Below are positions 41,640 through 50,262 of a DNA stretch of 64,000 nucleotides, piece by piece. The notes under the pieces were generated by a model, which saw only the letters and a list, made by a program, of their open reading frames with translations, did not search any database and was not told where the DNA came from. The DNA is from Agromyces sp. Marseille-P2726 (GTDB lineage Bacteria; Actinomycetota; Actinomycetes; Actinomycetales; Microbacteriaceae), in assembly GCF_902809835.1 (NCBI RefSeq), contig NZ_CADDWM010000012.1, forward strand, positions 250,673 to 314,672, written 5' to 3'. A program made the position numbers and the translations under genes. Numbering within the stretch: the stretch's first letter is position 1; each line of letters starts with the position of its first letter.

Positions 41640-42644
41640 CCGTGCGGTCGACGAGCGCACCCGCAACTCGTACGGCAACGGGGTGACGGCGGGCGGGGCG
41701 GCATCCGCTGCCGGCTCGAGCTGTTCGAGGAGGACCTCGACCGCCTTCTCACCCTGCAACCGCGGGAATTGCGCCACCGTCGACAGCCCGAAGAACTCGG
41801 ACAGGTCGTGGTCGTCGATGCCGATGATCGAGACGTCGCGCGGTACCGAGAGGCCGAGGTCGCGTGCGGTGAGGATCGATCCGATCGCCATCTCATCGGA
41901 TGCCGCGAAGATGGCGGTCGGGCGGTCGTGCGGCACGCCGAGCAGCTGCTTCGCCGCGTGGTATCCGCCCCGCACAGTGAAGTCGGCCGGCGCGACAAGG
42001 CGCTGGTCGAGCTCGATGCCCGCGTCGGTGAGCGCGGCCTCGTACCCGATGCGTCGGTTCGTGGGCAGGTGGAAGTCGAGGTCGAACTCGGGGTCGCCGC
42101 CGATGTGCGCGATGCGCGAGTGGCCGAGTCCGATGAGGTGCTCGGTGGCGAGGCGGGCCACGGCGACGTCGTCGATCGTGAGCGTGCGCACGTCGGGGAT
42201 GGGGCCGCCGACACCCACGAGCGGCTTGCCGAGTTCGTGCAGGCGCGCCACCTCGTGCTCGGTGAGTTCGAGCGAGACGGCGATCACCGCGTCGACGCGC
42301 TGGCGCAGCAGGAAGTGCTCGAACACGCTCGACCGCTCCTGCCCGTCGCCCGAGAGGTTGTAGAGCGTGAGGTCGTAGCCGTTCCGCAGCAGCGCCTGCT
42401 GTGCGCCCTCCAACACCGATGAGAAGAACCATCGATTCAGGAACGGGATCACCACGCCGATGTTGCGTGTGCGACCCGACGCGAGGCTCGATGCGTTCGA
42501 CGACACCACGTAGCCGAGCCGGGCCGCCGCATCGACGACCTTCGCCTTCGACCCCGGCGACACGTGGCCGCGTCCGCTGAGCGCGCGCGACACCGTCGCG
42601 GTCGAGACCCCCGCGAGCTTCGCCACTTCCTCGATGCCGGCCAT
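41625..42644 (-). CDS. LacI-family transcriptional regulator
   Basis: A 339-residue repressor. The N-terminal helix-turn-helix is IEEVAKLAGVSTATVSRALSG (residues 4-24) with hinge LASGRTRNIGVVIP. A periplasmic-binding-protein-like sensor domain follows (AASDEMAIGSI, DVSIIGIDDHD). It is the only LacI protein in the window, so it is a candidate regulator of the maltose-type operon at 48-54 kb, where LacI operators occur. The C-terminus ends PVVE with a TAG stop supplied by a palindromic repeat. ATG 42644 follows GAGGAAG. Confidence 0.93.
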   Translation of the reverse strand: MAGIEEVAKLAGVSTATVSRALSGRGHVSPGSKAKVVDAAARLGYVVSSNASSLASGRTRNIGVVIPFLNRWFFSSVLEGAQQALLRNGYDLTLYNLSGDGQERSSVFEHFLLRQRVDAVIAVSLELTEHEVARLHELGKPLVGVGGPIPDVRTLTIDDVAVARLATEHLIGLGHSRIAHIGGDPEFDLDFHLPTNRRIGYEAALTDAGIELDQRLVAPADFTVRGGYHAAKQLLGVPHDRPTAIFAASDEMAIGSILTARDLGLSVPRDVSIIGIDDHDLSEFFGLSTVAQFPRLQGEKAVEVLLEQLEPAADAAPPAVTPLPYELRVRSSTARPVVE

Positions 42645-42868
42645 GCGCTTCCTCTTCGACCGAACCGCCGATCGGACCGCCTCGTCGGGTGGTCGCAGGC
42701 GACGCTCGATCCTACCGCCGGGGGGTCGTGCGGATGCCGCGTTGCGCGCGTCGTCGGCGAGCCGGATTCCACTTCCCGCCCGTGTGCGATAGAAAAGCGA
42801 GGTCGGGTGTGCCCAGCTTGGGGGGCGACGGCTAGCCCACTGTCACCACCATCGAAAGGATCGAACGC

Positions 42869-43033
42869 GTGAAGTGGGTCAAGCGAATCGTCTTGGGTCT
42901 CGCCGTGGTCTTCGCCCTGTTCTACCTGATCACCCGCCCCGAGGATGCAGCGAACGTCGTCCAGGCAGCGGTCACGGCCGTGTTCGATGGGGCCCAGGCT
43001 GTCGGCAGGTTCTTCACTTCCCTGGCGGCCTAG
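42869..43033 (+). CDS. Small membrane protein, 54 residues
   Basis: A short ORF beginning MKWVKRIVLGLAVVFALFYL, with one N-terminal membrane segment and then an amphipathic Ala/Val-rich helix ending FFTSLAA. The start is GTG 42869, after GAAAGGATC. It lies 12 bp before the PH-domain gene and probably shares its transcript. Upstream, GATAGAAAAG (about 42786) may contain a -10 box. No family is recognised. Confidence 0.6.
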   Translation: MKWVKRIVLGLAVVFALFYLITRPEDAANVVQAAVTAVFDGAQAVGRFFTSLAA

Positions 43034-43045
43034 CCGGGGGGCGAG

Positions 43046-43885
43046 ATGGCTCGTGTGCGGCTGATCGACCCCAAGGTCGAGCGACACCTCATCGCCGACG
43101 AGGGCGAGGTGATCGTCGACGAAGTCGAGAAGCACTGGGCCGCGATGGTCAGGCCGGTGCTCGGGATGCTCCTTGCGATCCCGGTCTTCGCCCTGATCGC
43201 GGTGCTGCCGTCGTGGGCGTACTGGCTCCCGCTGCTGGGCGCGCCCATCCTCGTGTTGCACGGGCTCTGGCGCATGTGGGAGGTGCGCATGGACCGGTTC
43301 GTGATCACCAACATGCGCGTGTTCCGCGTGAACGGCATCCTGTCGCAGCACATCGCCACGATGCCGATCACGCGCATCCTCGACATCTCGGTCGAGAAAC
43401 CGGTGGTCGGCCGCATCTTCGGCTACGGGCATTTCGTATTCGAGTCCGCAGCGCAGGACCAGGGCCTGCGTGAGATCCGGTACGTCGGGCGGCCCGACGA
43501 GCGCGGACTCACGATCCAACGCGTCATCCAGCGCTCTGGACTGCGTGGCGCCGGGGTTCGGCCCCCCGAAGCACCTCGGCCGACCGAGCCGCAGGACACC
43601 TGGTCGCCGCCGCCGACGCAGCGGCCGCAATCGCCGCTCGACTTCGGTGACGGATGGACGGGCAACGTGCGCGTCTCGGCACCGGCACCGCCCGTGACGT
43701 TCCATGGCGACGATGTGCGGACCGGCCCTGTCGAGCTCCCGCGGTCGACGTTCGATCAGCACGACACGTGGCCCGGCGTCCCATCCGGCGACATGCCGCC
43801 TGCGTCGTTCCACCCGAACCAGATCTGGCCGCGCTCGCGACGGTCCGAGCCCGGGCAGCAGCCGCTCGACCCCGACGGCACGTAG
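43046..43885 (+). CDS. PH domain (bPH2-type) membrane protein
   Basis: A 279-residue protein. Two membrane segments (about residues 34-70) follow a cytosolic start, then a bacterial PH domain (DRFVITNMRVFRVNGILSQ...ITRILDISVEKPVVGRIFGYGHFVFESAA, about 80-145). The last 120 residues are Pro-rich and probably disordered, with DTW(S/P)-type repeats. Role unknown. The start follows GGGGGGCGAG. Confidence 0.85.
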   Translation: MARVRLIDPKVERHLIADEGEVIVDEVEKHWAAMVRPVLGMLLAIPVFALIAVLPSWAYWLPLLGAPILVLHGLWRMWEVRMDRFVITNMRVFRVNGILSQHIATMPITRILDISVEKPVVGRIFGYGHFVFESAAQDQGLREIRYVGRPDERGLTIQRVIQRSGLRGAGVRPPEAPRPTEPQDTWSPPPTQRPQSPLDFGDGWTGNVRVSAPAPPVTFHGDDVRTGPVELPRSTFDQHDTWPGVPSGDMPPASFHPNQIWPRSRRSEPGQQPLDPDGT

Positions 43886-44073
43886 GCGGATGCCGCGGCG
43901 CCACCGGCGACCGAGGAGCGCACCGCGCAGCGGGACGCGCATCGGGATCGGCCGCGTTCGAAACGTTCCGGATGCCGCGGCATCGGTGTGCCGGCCCTGA
44001 TTTCACGAGACGCCGCGGGGCGGGTATCCTTTACTGGCCCCCGGTTGTGTGAGGAACGCGGCCGGGTGCGACT

Positions 44074-44155
44074 GGCGAGTTACCCAAGCGGCCAAAGGGA
44101 TCTGACTGTAAATCAGCTGTCTATGACTTCGGGGGTTCGAATCCCTCACTCGCCA
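44074..44155 (+). tRNA. tRNA-Tyr (GTA anticodon)
   Basis: Acceptor arms GGCGAGT (44074-44080) and ACTCGCC (44148-44154) pair, with discriminator A at 44155. The anticodon GTA is at 44108-44110 in the loop CTGTAAA. The T arm GGGGGTTCGAATCCC is intact, and a long variable arm follows the anticodon stem, as in class II bacterial tRNA-Tyr. CCA is not encoded. Confidence 0.97.
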
Positions 44156-44161
44156 CGTCTG

Positions 44162-44185
44162 AAAGCCCCGGTCAGCCGGGGCTTT
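44162..44185 (+). terminator. Rho-independent terminator after tRNA-Tyr
   Basis: AAAGCCCCGG-TCAG-CCGGGGCTTT is a perfect 10-bp stem starting 7 bp after the tRNA, with T-rich sequence after it. Confidence 0.85.
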
Positions 44186-44245
44186 CGTCGTTCCTGCGCG
44201 GGGTGTCCGAGGCGCCGCTCCCCGGGGCGCCGGGGCAGCGACGGG

Positions 44246-44257
44246 TAGCGTGAGGGC
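44246..44257 (+). promoter_or_regulatory. -10 box for a leaderless inositol monophosphatase transcript
   Basis: TAGCGT (44246-44251), GAGGGC, ATG 44258. The identical TAGCGT-GAGGGC-ATG string occurs before the PAAR-like gene at 60.7 kb. Confidence 0.5.
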
Positions 44258-45088
44258 ATGACCCAGCACGAGACATCCGTGGCATCCGCTCTGCTCCTCG
44301 ACCTCGTGCGCGAAATCGCCGTACGGGCCGCGGAGTTCGCGCTCGACGCCCGTCGTGCGGGGGTGAGCGTTGCGGCGACGAAGTCGACCGCGACCGACAT
44401 CGTCACCGCGGTCGACCGCGACACCGAGACGCTGATCCGGTCGCTGATCCTCGAGGCGCGTCCCCACGACGGCATCGTCGGTGAGGAGGAGGCGACGCAC
44501 ACCGGCACGAGCGGCCTCGACTGGATCGTCGATCCGATCGACGGCACGGTGAACTTCCTCTACGGCATCCCGGCGTGGGCGGTCAGCATCGCGGTCGCCG
44601 AGGGCGCCGCCGCCGACGGCACGGGCGGGCGAACGTTGGCCGGAGTGGTCGTGAATCCGGTGAACGGAGAGCTCTTCGAGGCATCCGTCGATGGCGGCGC
44701 GCGCCTCGCGGGTCGAGAGCTGGCGGTGAACACGGATGTCCCGCTGGGCGAGGCGCTCGTCGGGACCGGGTTCGGCTACGCGTCAGAGCGGCGGCGCGAA
44801 CAGGCCGAGGTGCTGCTGCGCCTGCTGCCGCAGTTCCGCGACATCCGTCGTCTGGGATCCGCGGCGCTCGACCTCTGCGCGCTCGCCGCCGGACGCCTGG
44901 ACGCGTACTACGAGCGCGGGCTCAACGTCTGGGACCATGCCGCCGGAGCGCTCATCGCCCGCGAGGCCGGCGCTCGGATCGGAGGCATCGGCGGCGGGGT
45001 CGAGAGCCAGGAGCTCATCGTCGCCGCTGCGCCCGGGTTGTACGAGGAGCTCGCCGACGCACTTCGGTCCGCCGGCCTCGACGCATGA
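44258..45088 (+). CDS. Inositol monophosphatase family protein
   Basis: A 276-residue Mg2+-dependent phosphatase. The metal-binding motifs are GEEEA (near residue 76), DWIVDPIDGTVNFLYG (near 88) and LNVWDHAAGALIAREAGA (near 225). Family members act on inositol phosphate, histidinol phosphate or PAP; nothing nearby decides which. The start is supported by the upstream -10 box. Confidence 0.92.
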   Translation: MTQHETSVASALLLDLVREIAVRAAEFALDARRAGVSVAATKSTATDIVTAVDRDTETLIRSLILEARPHDGIVGEEEATHTGTSGLDWIVDPIDGTVNFLYGIPAWAVSIAVAEGAAADGTGGRTLAGVVVNPVNGELFEASVDGGARLAGRELAVNTDVPLGEALVGTGFGYASERRREQAEVLLRLLPQFRDIRRLGSAALDLCALAAGRLDAYYERGLNVWDHAAGALIAREAGARIGGIGGGVESQELIVAAAPGLYEELADALRSAGLDA

Positions 45089-45280
45089 GGTCAAGCCCCG
45101 TCGGATCCGCGTTCCGATGCGGATTTCGCGGTGCAACCGCCTGTGGGCTGTGGAAAACGGCGGCCTGCGCGTGGCGAAGATCGAAGGGGTCGGTTAGTGT
45201 TGACCGCATTGTTATCTCGACATGGGTCGGGATGCCCACCTCCAGCTCCTGCCCAACCCGATACGCCGAAGGTCCCCTAC

Positions 45281-47153
45281 GTGCTCGAGTCCCCCCTCGT
45301 GCCCGACGGTTCAACGCCAGGCACCCAGGTCCCCGTGCGGCCTGAGCGACCCCTGACGCGACGCGAGCTTCGGGAACGAGAGGCGGCAGAGGCCCGGCGG
45401 CTGGCTGGGGCTGCCGAGGCGGCGACCGCGATGCCCACGCCCGCTGCCGTGACTCCCGCCACGTCGACGCCGGTGATGCCCAGCCAGCGGCCCGCGTTCG
45501 ACCACATCTTCGGCCCCGCGGATGCCGCGGCCCCGGCGCATTCCAACCGCCCCGAGCTCCGGCCCGAACACCTCGAGCCCCGCGCCGAACACCTCGAGCT
45601 CCGCGCCCGACGTCCCGAGCTCCGGGCCGAACACCCCGAGCTCGGCGCCGAACACCCCGAGCTCCGGCCCGAACACCTCGAGCTCCGGGCCCGACGTCCC
45701 GAGCTCCTCGTCCGCACCGACCAGACGACTCCGACCTCCGAGGCCGAGCCGACCGACCGCAAGGCCGGACGCCGCTCGGCCTCTCCGGTTTCCGGCGGCC
45801 CAGATGCCGCCGCGGCATCCGATACCGAGGCATCCGGCTTCGACGCACTCTTCGCCGGTCTCGGCGTCGGCGACGAGTTCGCCGGTGACGACCGGCCCGC
45901 TGAGCGCTCGCGTCGCGCAGAGGGTTCGGCTCGCTCCGGCCGCAAGGCGACGAAGGGCCCGAAGTCTTCGAAGAGGTCGAAGGCGGGCCGGTCGGTGAAG
46001 CAGGGCGGTCCGGGTCCCCTTCGAGGAATGACTCCCGTGGCGCCGGTCGCACCGACATTCGCGAACGGTCCCTTCGAGGCCGCCGCCGCTCCGCTCGCCG
46101 CTGCGGGCTCCGCCGCCTCTTCGGTTGCGGGCGCTTCCTCCGCATCAGAGGTCCAGCCGGCGGCATCCGCGTCCCACGTCGCGCCGGCGCCACCCGCTCC
46201 GGCCGCCCCGTTCGACCTGGGACTCGAGGTCTTCGGCGAGCACCACGACAGCATCGACGGCGACGCGTTCCTCGCATCACCGGCGAGTCGGCGCCGTTCG
46301 GCCCCGGCGCCCAGCACGTCGCGCGGGGGAGCCGGCCGCGACGGCCGCACGGCCGGTCGCACTGGTCGCGCCCCGTCATCCGCACGTCGGGGTGCCGATC
46401 AATCCAGCGCGTCGCGCTCGCGCAACGCCGCCCCTTCGCCGTCGCCGTGGCGCGGTCCGCGCCGTCTCCAGCCTGGTCGCGATGAGCTTCGCTGCCCTGC
46501 TCGCCGTCGCCACGACCATCCCGTCGCTCTCGCTGCTGTCGCCGGCCGACGTGCAGGCGATGGCGTACACGGACTCCATCGGCACGACGCTCGACGGACA
46601 GCACGTCACCATCGACGGGAACATCGTCGCCCAGTCGGTGCAGCGAGAGGGCTACGAGGCCCTGACCATTGAGGAGACCGCTCGTGCGGCCGGGATCCGC
46701 GCCGACAGCGACTTCATCAACAACCCCGCCGGAACCATCCAGTGGCCCTTCAAGGTCGGCGTGCACATCGGCGACCGGTTCGGATACCGCAACTGTGCGG
46801 GCTGCTCGGTGAACCACGGCGGGCAGGACTTCAACCCCGGGCTCGGCGCCGAGATCCAGGCCATCGCCGACGGTGTCGTGTCGAACTCGACCGATTCGGG
46901 CGGCTCGCTCGGCGTCGTGATGATGATCGACCACGTCATCAACGGCGAGAAGATCACGAGCGTCTACGCCCACATGGAGTACGACTCCCGGCGGTTCGAA
47001 GAGGGAGACGTCGTCAAGGTCGGCGACGTCCTCGGAACCACCGGTTCCACCGGCATGTCAACCGGCCCCCACCTGCACTTCGAGATCCGCATCGGCGGCA
47101 TCAACGGCACCAAGGTCGACCCGCTCGAGTGGCTCTGGGCCAACACCAACTGA
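45281..47153 (+). pseudogene. M23 family metallopeptidase, split by a frameshift
   Basis: Two overlapping frames make one protein. The first runs from GTG 45281 to a stop at 46672: RRELRERE, a heptad-repeat stretch, then a long disordered Ala/Pro/Ser region. The second carries the membrane segment VSSLVAMSFAALLAVATT and the M23 domain (GYRNCAGCSVNHGGQDFNPG, HMEYDS, TGPHLHFEIRIGG), ending at 47153. Passing from one to the other needs a +1 shift, most likely between GGGGG 46325-46329 and CCCC 46431-46434. Family members are single-pass peptidoglycan hydrolases. It could be a real mutation, an assembly error or a programmed shift; if truly disrupted, translation from ATG 46482 would still give a 223-residue anchored peptidase. 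Confidence 0.75.
45551..45709 (+). repeat. 21-bp coding tandem repeat (heptads) in the M23 protein
   Basis: About seven and a half units of seven codons, consensus (P/L)EL(R/G)(A/P)EH with RARR replacing RAEH every fourth unit. DNA words GAGCTCCG and CCGAACACC recur. It encodes a strongly charged, probably helical stretch. Confidence 0.85.
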
Positions 47154-47163
47154 TCCCCTGATC

Positions 47164-47179
47164 GGATGCCGCGGCATCC
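47164..47179. repeat. GGATGCCGCGGCATCC palindrome, perfect copy
   Basis: A perfect 16-bp palindrome. Other exact copies lie at 18212-18227 (menE), 48410-48425 and 49406-49421 (alpha-glucosidase). Halves of it (CGGATGCCGCGGC or GCGGCATCCG) recur dozens of times in both coding and spacer DNA. Confidence 0.8.
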
Positions 47180-47238
47180 ACTACTGGGCTCGGCTACTTG
47201 CCTCGCCGTCGCCCGCGCGCCTGGCGGCGCCCGTGCGA

Positions 47239-47300
47239 AACGCATGAGAATCCGGCTTTCGAGTCCTCCAGCGCGGTCATCCTGCCGATTGTCATGCATT
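47239..47300. repeat. 62-bp palindromic element, copy 1 (upstream of endonuclease gene)
   Basis: AACGCATGAGAATCCG (47239-47254), a 30-nt loop, CCGATTGTCATGCATT (47285-47300). The arms pair with three mismatches. Loop sequence is unrelated to copy 2, but the total length is identical. Confidence 0.8.
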
Positions 47301-47376
47301 TCGCGCTGCGGACCAGTTCTCGACAACGGCTCGTCAGGCCGAATTCTCCACAGATGCTGGCGTCGTGGTCACCGGG

Positions 47377-48339
47377 ATGCCGCTACACAAGCAGACTCCT
47401 AACGTGCTTTCGATCCCTCAGCATCTGCGCACTCTCGGCGGCGTGTCGCCGTACTCCGCCCTCGAGCGTGCCGGGTACTCACGGCCTGCGGTGCAAGCGG
47501 CGGTGAGGCGCGGCCTGATCGTCCGCGTGCGGAATGGATGGTTCGCCGTTCCAGACGCCAACCACAACCTCGTCCGTGCGGTTCGCGTCGGCGGAACCGC
47601 AACGGCGACGACGGTTGCCCGGCTGCACGAACTCTGGGTGCATGACGACCGACTCCTCCATGTTCGTGTGCGCCACTCCACGGGGCGGCTCGCTGCACCA
47701 GACGACCGTCGGGTTCGGTTGAACCGTGAGCAGCATGGCGTGTGCGTGCACTACAGCACGCAGGGGGTATTCGACCGCGCACGCGATCCACTCACGGTGG
47801 CGCTCGCAGAGATGTTCGCGTGCACCGACTCGTCGGACGTGCTGTCATCGATCGACTCCGCGCTCGAGCGGGGCAAGCTCCAACTGGAGCATCTCGACTT
47901 GATCCGCACGTGGATGCCGCGATCGCGGCGCCATCTCATCGATCGCGCCGACCCCGACAGCCAGTCGGGACTTGAGACGAGAGTGCGCCTGCTCCTTCTC
48001 TCGCGAAGAATCGCCTTCAAGGCACAGGTCGACATCGACGGCGTCGGTCGAGTCGACTTCGTCGTCGGCGACCGACTCGTCATCGAGGTGGACGGCCGCG
48101 CCTTCCACACCGGGTCGGCCTTCGAGGAGGACCGCCGCCGCGACTTCGTCCTCAGCATGCGCGGCTACCTCGTGCTGCGTCTGAGCTACCGCCAGGTCAT
48201 CGACGATTGGGAGCGAACGCGCGCCGGCATCCTCGCGCTCATTGCCCGTGGCGAGCACCGGTGGGCCGGCCGCGGACCATACGCGCCCGAACTTCCCGAG
48301 TCAACGCACACCGTGGTCGTGGTCAACGAAAACGCATGA
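47377..48339 (+). CDS. AbiEi-type N-terminus plus DUF559-like endonuclease domain protein
   Basis: About 320 residues; start uncertain (ATG 47377, or GTG 47404 or 47365). The N-terminal 70 residues (ALERAGYSRPAVQAAVRRGL, then GWFAVPDAN) resemble the winged-helix type IV antitoxin AbiEi-like domain. The C-terminal 110 residues form a DUF559/Vsr-like PD-(D/E)XK nuclease: LETRVRLLLL, VDFVVGDRLVIEVDGRAFH, FVLSMRGYLVLRLSYRQV. Such fusions are common orphan genes in Microbacteriaceae with no known role. Its final codons and TGA stop (AACGCATGA) are part of a 62-bp palindromic element; another copy lies upstream. Codon use looks slightly less GC-biased than its neighbours. Confidence 0.8.
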   Translation: MPLHKQTPNVLSIPQHLRTLGGVSPYSALERAGYSRPAVQAAVRRGLIVRVRNGWFAVPDANHNLVRAVRVGGTATATTVARLHELWVHDDRLLHVRVRHSTGRLAAPDDRRVRLNREQHGVCVHYSTQGVFDRARDPLTVALAEMFACTDSSDVLSSIDSALERGKLQLEHLDLIRTWMPRSRRHLIDRADPDSQSGLETRVRLLLLSRRIAFKAQVDIDGVGRVDFVVGDRLVIEVDGRAFHTGSAFEEDRRRDFVLSMRGYLVLRLSYRQVIDDWERTRAGILALIARGEHRWAGRGPYAPELPESTHTVVVVNENA

Positions 48340-48392
48340 GAATCCGGGTAGTGAGCGCCGTGAGAACACCATCGGGCGGATTCTCATGCGTT
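48331..48392. repeat. 62-bp palindromic element, copy 2 (overlaps the endonuclease gene stop)
   Basis: AACGCATGAGAATCCG (48331-48346) and its perfect complement CGGATTCTCATGCGTT (48377-48392) enclose a 30-nt loop. The first arm includes the gene's TGA stop. Confidence 0.85.
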
Positions 48393-48436
48393 CTGCAGCC
48401 TGCGGGGCGGGATGCCGCGGCATCCGCCCCCGAGGG

Positions 48437-50134
48437 TCAGGCGCGGAGCCAGGCCGTCGTGTCGCCGGGCAGCGATCGTCCGTCGAGCGCCTCGCTCGCG
48501 AGCAGCACGTCGCCCTCGGGAAGCGTCGCCGGCTCGGAGCCGAGGTTCGTCACGACCACGACGCCGCCGTTGCGGAAGGCCAGCACGTCGTCACCGAATC
48601 CATCGAGCCACGCGAGCGAGCCGGCCCCGAGGTCGAGGGTGCGCCGCAGGCGCAGCGCCTCCTCGTAGAGCGAGAGGGTGGATCCCGCCACACCGCGCTG
48701 CCGGTCACGTGCGAGCTCGCGCCACTGCGCGGGCTGCGGCAGCCAGGGCTCGCCCGAGGGGCCGAAGCCGTAGTTCGGCGCGTCCGCCTCCCACGGGATG
48801 GGCACGCGGCATCCGTCTCGTCCGTAGCGCTCGCCGTTGGTGCGGAACCACGTCGGGTCCTGGCGGGCCTCGTCGGGCAGGTCGATGACCTCGGGCAGGC
48901 CGAGCTCCTCGCCCTGGTAGATGTAAGACGAACCGGGTAGCGCCAGCATCAGCGCCGTGGCGGCACGAGCGCGACGCAGTCCCGGCTCGTACGACGGCAG
49001 CCCCTTCGAGCGCGGACCGAGGCCGTGGCCCTGCGGGTTCGCCTCGGTGACCGAGAGGCGGGTCGCGTGGCGCACGACGTCGTGGTTCGACAGCACCCAT
49101 GTCGACGGCGCGCCGACCGCGCCGAACGCGTCGAGCGACGCGTCGATGACGTGACGCAGTGCCGCGGCATCCCACGGCGTCTCGAGGTACGCGAAGTTGA
49201 ACGCCTGGTGCATCTCGTCGGACCGCACCCACTTGGCCACGCGGGGGAGCGGGTCGACCCACGCCTCCGCGGCCAGCACGCGCTCGCCCGGGTACTCGTC
49301 GAGCAGCGCGCGCCAGTCGCGGTAGATCTCGTGCACGCCCTCCTGCGCCCAGTACGGCGCGTGGTCGACGAACTCGTCGCTGATGCCCGGTTCGAGGGGC
49401 ACACCGGATGCCGCGGCATCCGTCGTGAGACCTCCCGCGCCACCCATGCTGCCGCCCTCAGCGGGCGGCGTGTAGTCGGGCAGGCCGTCGGCCTTCACCA
49501 GCCCGTGCGCGACATCGACGCGGAATCCGTCGACCCCGCGGTCGAGCCAGAAGCGCAGGATGCGGCGGAACTCCTCGCGGACCTCTTCGTTCGTCCAGTC
49601 GAAGTCGGGCTGCGAGCTGTCGAACAGGTGGAGGTACCACTGGCCGTGCGTGCCGTCGGGCTCGACGATTCGAGTCCACGCCGGCCCGCCGAACACCGAC
49701 TCCCAGTTGTTCGGCGGCTCGTCGCCGCCCGGGCCCCGTCCGTCGCGGAAGTAGAACCGAGCCCGCTCCCGACTGCCGACCGGCGCCGCGAGCGCGGCCT
49801 GGAACCATTCGTGCTGGTCGGAGCAGTGGTTCGGCACGAGGTCGACGATGACGCGGATGCCGCGGGCATGCGCCTCGGCGAGCATCGCGTCGAAGTCGGC
49901 AAGCGTTCCGAATCGGGGGTCGACGTCGCAGTAGTCCGCGACGTCGTAGCCGGCATCCCGCTGCGGCGACGTATAGAAGGGCGAGAGCCAGATGGCATCG
50001 ATGCCCAGTTGCTGCAGGTCGCCGAGCCGGCTCGTGATGCCGGCGAGGTCGCCCATGCCATCACCGTCGGCGTCGGCGAAGGAGCGCGGGTAGATCTGGT
50101 AGATCGCGGCGGTGCGCCACCATTCGGAAGTCAT
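48437..50134 (-). CDS. Alpha-glucosidase, GH13 family
   Basis: A 565-residue cytosolic glycoside hydrolase. It starts EWWRTAAIYQIYPRSFADADGDG and holds the four GH13 regions: VIVDLVPNHCS, GFRVDVAHGLV (nucleophile Asp), LAAEAWVDP (acid/base Glu) and WVLSNHDVVRH. There is no signal peptide, so it should hydrolyse maltose or related alpha-glucosides after uptake by the divergent ABC transporter. ATG 50134 is placed by TACAGT 7 nt upstream; a longer frame to 50218 would cover a LacI operator. A TDAAAS insert comes from the GGATGCCGCGGCATCC palindrome. Confidence 0.93.
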   Translation of the reverse strand: MTSEWWRTAAIYQIYPRSFADADGDGMGDLAGITSRLGDLQQLGIDAIWLSPFYTSPQRDAGYDVADYCDVDPRFGTLADFDAMLAEAHARGIRVIVDLVPNHCSDQHEWFQAALAAPVGSRERARFYFRDGRGPGGDEPPNNWESVFGGPAWTRIVEPDGTHGQWYLHLFDSSQPDFDWTNEEVREEFRRILRFWLDRGVDGFRVDVAHGLVKADGLPDYTPPAEGGSMGGAGGLTTDAAASGVPLEPGISDEFVDHAPYWAQEGVHEIYRDWRALLDEYPGERVLAAEAWVDPLPRVAKWVRSDEMHQAFNFAYLETPWDAAALRHVIDASLDAFGAVGAPSTWVLSNHDVVRHATRLSVTEANPQGHGLGPRSKGLPSYEPGLRRARAATALMLALPGSSYIYQGEELGLPEVIDLPDEARQDPTWFRTNGERYGRDGCRVPIPWEADAPNYGFGPSGEPWLPQPAQWRELARDRQRGVAGSTLSLYEEALRLRRTLDLGAGSLAWLDGFGDDVLAFRNGGVVVVTNLGSEPATLPEGDVLLASEALDGRSLPGDTTAWLRA

Positions 50135-50147
50135 GACGCAAACTGTA
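50135..50147 (-). promoter_or_regulatory. -10 box for the alpha-glucosidase gene
   Basis: Minus-strand TACAGT (50147-50142), TTGCGTC, ATG 50134. The LacI-type operator at 50166-50179 would overlap the -35 region of this promoter. Confidence 0.5.
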
Positions 50148-50165
50148 CGACATCTGGCAAACGTA

Positions 50166-50179
50166 TGGAAACGCTTGCA
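50166..50179. promoter_or_regulatory. LacI-family operator, site 1
   Basis: TGGAAACGCTTGCA fits the LacI/CcpA-type consensus TGNAANCGNTTNCA at every fixed position. It is placed to block the alpha-glucosidase promoter and lies 228 bp before malE. Confidence 0.75.
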
Positions 50180-50262
50180 CAATGGCCTGAGAACGCGATC
50201 ATCACGAACCGGTATCAATGCCAGATCTCAGTTTTGGTATCGGGTGACATCCGGGGTATACC

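Noticed and set aside
41310-41640. Possible CRISPR array (regular repeats of 34-53 bp)
   Set aside because: Units are contiguous half-elements without unique spacers of constant length, and no cas genes are present.
45551-45709. Possible CRISPR-like 21-bp repeats
   Set aside because: The repeats are in frame within a coding sequence and have no spacers.
50135-50218. N-terminal extension of the alpha-glucosidase to 50218
   Set aside because: It would make the LacI operator coding; GH13 alpha-glucosidases start close to WWRTAAIYQIYP.
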